A stretch of DNA of 64,000 nucleotides from Zygnema cylindricum. Its lineage: Eukaryota > Streptophyta > Zygnematophyceae > Zygnematales > Zygnemataceae. The position numbers and the translations under genes are program-made. The stretch covers positions 1 to 64,000 of the forward strand of contig JBBHKE010000560.1 of NCBI GenBank assembly GCA_037447655.1. The letters run 5' to 3'. The notes beneath the pieces were generated by a model. That model saw only the letters and a list, made by a program, of their open reading frames with translations. It was not told the origin of the DNA and made no database searches. This document shows positions 59,019 to 64,000 of this stretch, piece by piece. The first letter of the stretch is position 1, and each line of letters begins with the position of its first letter.

Positions 59019-62000
59019 AGAAGAGTGGAAAGTTTAGAAATTTTGAACTTGTCTCCTGCAAAAGAGAAGAAGGGCAATTTTTCAGACTCCAGTCCAAACA
59101 TGCGAATAGAAATACAACTCAAGCACCTACACTGCCTATAAGAATTAGAATTAGTGAGTCATTAGCGCTAACACTTTATTAGAATAAACTACACTAAATT
59201 GTGTTTTTAGATGTGGCTCATCATAGGCCACTTAAGTAAAAAGAATTATTAACACAATTATGATTTTGGATCAAGAAAACACTCACACAAATTATACTGA
59301 TTAACTCAAATAGCGACAGGCAGTGTGGTTTTACTCTCTTTGTTAGAATAACTGAAGCAGTTCTTTTCAGGTGAAAGTAACTGAAGGCATGAAACTTCTG
59401 TTACTGCTTAGTTATATGATATTTGCGAGCTTACAAATGAATACACATGTTTTAATTCAATAACGATCCATTCTGGTTCGGGGAAAGAGAAAAAACCAAA
59501 TAAAATGGGGTGAAACCGGAAAATTGGTAGGGAAGTGGAAGAATATGAAGATAAAAAAACCTAACATAGGAAAAATATCCTGACATGGACATCTTTGTAA
59601 AGTTGACAAATTGTATCAATGAAGGACTTGAATTACTTCAGCAAAATGTTTATGGGCAAAAGATAGAAAGATGTCAACAAAAGCACTTATGCTGGTTCAT
59701 TCCATCATAAAAGATATATAGAAGGCATGTATTTAATTCAGAATCACCTCGAGTTGTTCCTCCTCTCAGTAAATTATTTTTTCTCGGACACTAGAGAGAC
59801 GAAAGGCAAAGAACAGGAAAAAAACTTCTCAAGTTACTCAGTTGAATAACATTGTACAGCTTCAGTCACTTCGAGCCCAGAAACATCTTAGTGACAACTA
59901 CCAATCCAGAGCTAACTCTTTTTGAGAACAGATTACAATGAAAATAACCATATTCTCAATTTTGTCGTAGCCTATTTCTTGAAACATAAGTTCATCGCAA
60001 TTTTCTGATTCGATGGCACAAAATTTGAGACAGAAACAATCCTACAACCATTTGATACAAAACAAATTTTTGTGTTGCATGCACCTAAACGATGGTAGCA
60101 ATTTATCTTTATTAGTTTTTACACTTATTGTGTTCATTGTTGCTCTTGGAAAACCATGACAACTAAATCAATAGTACCTTTTACTTTAGACAATTTTGTA
60201 AAAACATCCTTGCTTTTGCGAAGGCAATAAGAATTCATTGAATATTCAAAAGAAAAGAATACTAAGCTTCATCAAAAAAACATCATAGTACATGGAAGGA
60301 ATAAATTTGCAAAATGAAAGTGAAGAAAGTCACGAAACAACAAAAAAACCACTGAGAACACAAAACGACAAACAAGAAGGACAAGCTAACAACGCGAATA
60401 AAAAATAACAAAAATCAAAAACTATAAGTTATTCATCTCCAACTTAAATACTTTCTGCATCAATAATCAAGTTCAGTAAGCACCTCTTATTGCATTAATA
60501 CATTTAGAATCAATACCATTTTTGGACTAAAAAAAATCAGCAATTAGACTCTGGTTAAAAATACGAGGCAAAGGATAATGTTTCAAGACTTACATGATAT
60601 AACCGATCCTGGTAACCTCGTCATAACTTTGATCCAAATCACCTTTTAGTAATATTATCTGTAATTTGACTTTGTTTTAACTTGGTTTCTCTTGAAAAAA
60701 TTCAAAAACTTAGTCTCTATTGAAAATATACAAACGCTCCCGCTCCGTACTGCTTCGTTCAATGACTAAATTTTGAAAGAATTTTCTAAGTAACGTTATG
60801 GCACTTTACAAAAAAAAAAAAATAACAGCAAAAACATCAGAAGCTGAACAGCTATTAAATGGCGTATGCTTTATGTTGTTTTATAAGTCTCTTCGTCCAC
60901 ATAAAATGTAAATCATGAATTTTATTGATTTCTCTTTCCAGACAAGTTGAATCCTCTTCTTTATATTTTCCTATTCAAGAATCTTCTCGGTAGAACCGAA
61001 CGCCCCGGCCCTCAGGATTGGAAAAAACAATAAATGACGGTTAATAATAGACGGACAAAAGTTATGGAATAGAATCCTTTACTTCTAAAAAAACGTTAGA
61101 AATAAACGTCAGTTACTTCTAAAAAGCGTTACTTCTTCTCCATCCAGCAAATTGATTTAGCATTTAGGTCAGAATCTCAACCATTTTCAAACTACACTAG
61201 GTTTGTTGAACTAAACTAAGTTTTCTAAACTATACTATGTTTGTGGAACTGTACTATGTTTTTTTAACTATACTTTGTTTTTTGAATTATACTATGCGTT
61301 TTTTCACAGTGGTAAAATAATCTACGGTGAGTCGTGTTTTTTGTAGCAGCAAAAACTGAAAATTGTTTTGCACTCTATTATTCGCATTTTCAATTCTAAG
61401 TGCCGTTTAATGATTTTCGGGTGCTGCAATATTTGAAATAATAAATCACATAAAAATCCAGCAAAAAAATGGTGGAATTTAATGATGAAAGTGAGAGGAG
61501 GACTCAGGCGATCTAATCCTTTTCGGTTTTTTTCTCTCCTAATGATTAAAAGGTACAAACTCAATTATCCAAGAGTATTGCTTCAAATGGTAGAGGCCGT
61601 TTTTTGGACTCTGACAAGTTTTAGTGTCTCATGAATGTGTAAAACTGCATATTTTTTTTAGGTTTATTTACTGTTGAGTTCTTGCCTACAAAATTGATGT
61701 TTGCCCGTAGTTTTTTTTTTTTTTTGACTTTGGCCGTTCACTTTTAGATACTTGTTACTCAAAATTAGTTTCCTTTATTTGAATTGGATGTTAATTTCTG
61801 GCATCCACATTTGTCATAGAATTGATAATCAAATTTATAAGGGCTTCAATTTTTGATAAAGAGCCAGTTTAACATCATTATAACAGCATCATGACTCATA
61901 ACATTATAACATTATAACTTCGTAACTTTATAAGACCATTTCATTATATCATCAGAATATCACCAGTCTTCGAGCATAACATCAAAGATATGTCGAACAA

Positions 62001-62769
62001 TCTCAACTTTCAAGTGTTTATTCGTCTTCATGGAACAACATGATTGGTTGGAACATATCTAAAATGTTTCATTAGAGTTGTACGGAGTATGTTTCAAACT
62101 CTAGGCATGAATTCTCAACAATCCACAAAGTTTATGCTAAAAGATTAAATAAAATGGGTACATTTTTGGTACAATCTTATGACAATATGTAAAGATAATT
62201 TCTCAATATATATTTTGTAATAGAAAGTCTCACCAGACATCTTGCAATTCATAATTCATATTTACTTATTTTTTCTGTTCTCAACTTGATGAGCAATTAT
62301 TGATATCAATTGAACAATATTTAAGATTACTGTTTACCCTGTCATAAGATTGTTTGCCAAATCTAAATAAAGAACGGGAGAATGGGTTTCTAAACTCTTT
62401 TCCCTTCATTTTTTGATGACAGTCGACAAGTTCAGCATTAAATGAACTTAATCTGTTTAAATAAATAAGTAAGTCGAAAGCTCGCAAATAACCTTAATCA
62501 ATATGCATAATCTGAAAGAAGTATAGAGGTTCTAACTAACAGATCCAACTGCTTTCCACTTTATAAGTTGATTTAACCTTGAGAGAAACAGTCTTTCATC
62601 TTGGTTTTCCCATTAAGTTTTGCAAAACAGAGACTTGACATTGTCTTATGATGTTATCTCACTTTTCTGGAGGATGATGCTTGGCAGTAATTTCAAGTTC
62701 AGATGTCAATAGTTAATCACAAGTTAAACCAATTTTTTTATGGGTGATGTTTTGCCTCCATTTCCTCAG
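59019..62769. other. 3.7 kb without a recognised gene
   Basis: AT-rich, with few CCGTAC words and no transposon ends that I recognise. It should contain the JmjC gene promoter and, towards its right end, earlier exons or introns of the plus-strand gene that continues past 62,770. Runs such as AACTATACTATGTTT repeated at about 61,190-61,300 are low complexity. Open frames (61,322-61,564 and 62,281-62,487 minus) have no motif. Confidence 0.4.
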
Positions 62770-63329
62770 TCTTACCTGAGAAGAGGAGGACACAGTCTAC
62801 TTCCAATGGCAGTGGAAGTTTTTCTCACCCTCGATTATAAGGATCCATTACTGGAAAAGAAGAAGGCAAGTTAAAAAAATCCATTGCTGATTTCTGTCTG
62901 TCTTAAGATGCATGGGATGATCCTTTATTATCATTAACCTTATGATAATATTGGAGTCAACTTTTTCATTGCATTTGTTACACTTGCATTCCATACACTC
63001 ATTCACGCCGCAAAATCCACATGGCAAAAAGTGAAAAAAAACTCTTTTAGTTCTTCAGAAATAGGGATATAGCCAGGATAAGTGGACAGGATTTCAATCT
63101 TTTTTTGTCTTTTATGACTGTTAATACAGTACACTAGACCACAACACATAAAGAAGGAAAAAACAATCAGGTATAACAATGCCATTGTGACTGAGACCTT
63201 TTCCCTGTTGCTCTCCAGGCCCTACTTCTCTCTCAAGGATGCAGTTTGGTACAAAAAGTAAATGGGTCCTCTGATGAGACTGCTTGGAAGAACCTTCTTT
63301 TTGCTTCTCGTATAATTGAGTTGACAGAG
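62770..63329 (+). CDS. Unidentified gene, two internal exons, partial
   Basis: Exon 62770-62865 (32 codons) follows a CCTCAG acceptor and encodes SYLRRGGHSLLPMAVEVFLT...DPLLEKKK. Exon 63219-63329 (37 codons) follows CTCTCCAG and encodes ALLLSQGCSLVQKVNGSSDE...NLLFASRIIELTE, then a GTAAGA donor. Both are phase 0 with no stop, and their joined sequence is helical-looking. The intron between them would use a GC donor (AAG-GCAAGT). I do not recognise the family; an alpha-helical repeat protein is a guess. Start and end lie elsewhere, the end beyond the right edge. Confidence 0.6.
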
Positions 63330-64000
63330 GTAAGAACAGTGGTAACTGAAGGAAGAACAGAGGTAACAGAAGGAAGAACAGAACAGAAATAATGAGGGAA
63401 GAACAGAGGTAATAGAGGTTTTTGGAATTGGATTTAAACTGTATACATGCGAAAAGGAAAACTGATCTCTAGTTTTTTTAGTCTTAAAACTTAACAATTG
63501 CTGGATTTTTTTTTTCAGAATCCTTTTCGAATGCCTATGTTTCACTAATTTTTCATATTGTGCGTTCAATTGTTCCCCCACCACATTCTAAGTTACAAAC
63601 CCTTTGAACAAATACAAATCTATTTGACAACTTAGTGGCTTATCTCTAACATATAATTTGTTTTCACTTAAGTTATCTCATCGATTATGCACTTCGGTTA
63701 TTAAGCAAGAAGTGAGATCACTTAAAAATTAGATAAGTGGTAAATAGGTAAGTGATAAAAAAAACTTGGTTATCTCTCTGGCGAAAGGTGTTCTTGGTTT
63801 GTATAAGTCTTGCTAAAAATTTAAATGACTTAAATTTTACATGCGCATAGACAATTTATACTGTGACAACAAAAAAGATTAGATGACATCCTTTGATGTT
63901 ATCAACACTATTCAAAACATTACATTATATAGAAGACAATTTCATCTCGAAAATGTTTAAACCTGTTGAAATTCCCTGAAAGGTAGCAAAAAATGTGGAC
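63330..64000. other. Probable intron of the unidentified gene
   Basis: AT-rich and without a further exon that I can support. Imperfect GGAAGAACAGAGGTAA units repeat at about 63,345-63,420. Confidence 0.4.

Noticed and set aside
63003-63185. 60-codon minus frame with a hydrophobic N-terminus
   Set aside because: Lies in the intron between two supported plus-strand exons. No other support.
1-64000. CRISPR arrays, operons, prokaryotic promoters, viral genes
   Set aside because: Nothing of the kind was seen. Genes have spliceosomal introns, and I found no capsid, polymerase or integrase motifs.

Overview
The window is nuclear DNA of an intron-rich, AT-rich eukaryote. No prokaryotic features were seen. 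The two best single-copy genes resemble plant homologues as I know them: a mitochondrial-type elongation factor P, and a JMJD7/JMJ32-type JmjC protein whose C-terminus reads LPSMWFHHVRQSPD and FWYDMQFDIKYSYF. I therefore favour a streptophyte (green alga, bryophyte or other non-seed plant). This is inference and could not be checked by a search. The tyrosinases are of the general tyrosinase type, not the seed-plant polyphenol oxidase type.

Layout. 0-11 kb holds transposon relics, microsatellites, TA-flanked MITEs, a truncated hAT element and a head-to-tail SINE array; I see no host gene. 11.3-14.6 kb (minus) holds two broken tyrosinase relics. 15-20 kb holds elements with TTA target duplications and a long inverted-repeat element. 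20.3-30 kb holds an EF-P pseudogene (plus) facing tyrosinase gene A (minus). 32.2-40.8 kb repeats that pair: an EF-P pseudogene (plus) and tyrosinase gene B (minus, 11 exons, 684 codons, fully in frame). 41.4-51.4 kb is a nest of inserted elements. 51.6-55.8 kb (plus) is an apparently intact 11-exon EF-P gene. 56.6-59.0 kb (minus) is a 4-exon JmjC gene. 62.8 kb to the right edge carries two exons of an unidentified plus-strand gene.

How it fits together. EF-P exons and tyrosinase exons recur as a convergent (tail-to-tail) pair with an offset of about 11.35 kb between tyrosinase copies A and B. Both EF-P relics lack exons 2-6 and share the same destroyed donor after exon 7, so the relic was broken before the pair was duplicated. 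The second copy serves as a paralogous empty site for several insertions in the first. Tyrosinase B should be a secreted or membrane-anchored type-3 copper oxidase with an unusual Cys-rich insertion of about 120 residues inside its CuB domain. EF-P should act on mitochondrial (or plastid) ribosomes. The JmjC protein should be a 2-oxoglutarate/Fe(II) oxygenase.

Most striking unexplained structure. At least six diverged transposon copies carry the same internal module: a hairpin of about 14-20 bp arms, with apex CCTC-N3-GAGG in four of them, then about 12-25 nt away a TGCTTCG box, then an ATCCAACGGTCA-like box. The hairpin arms differ between copies while staying complementary.
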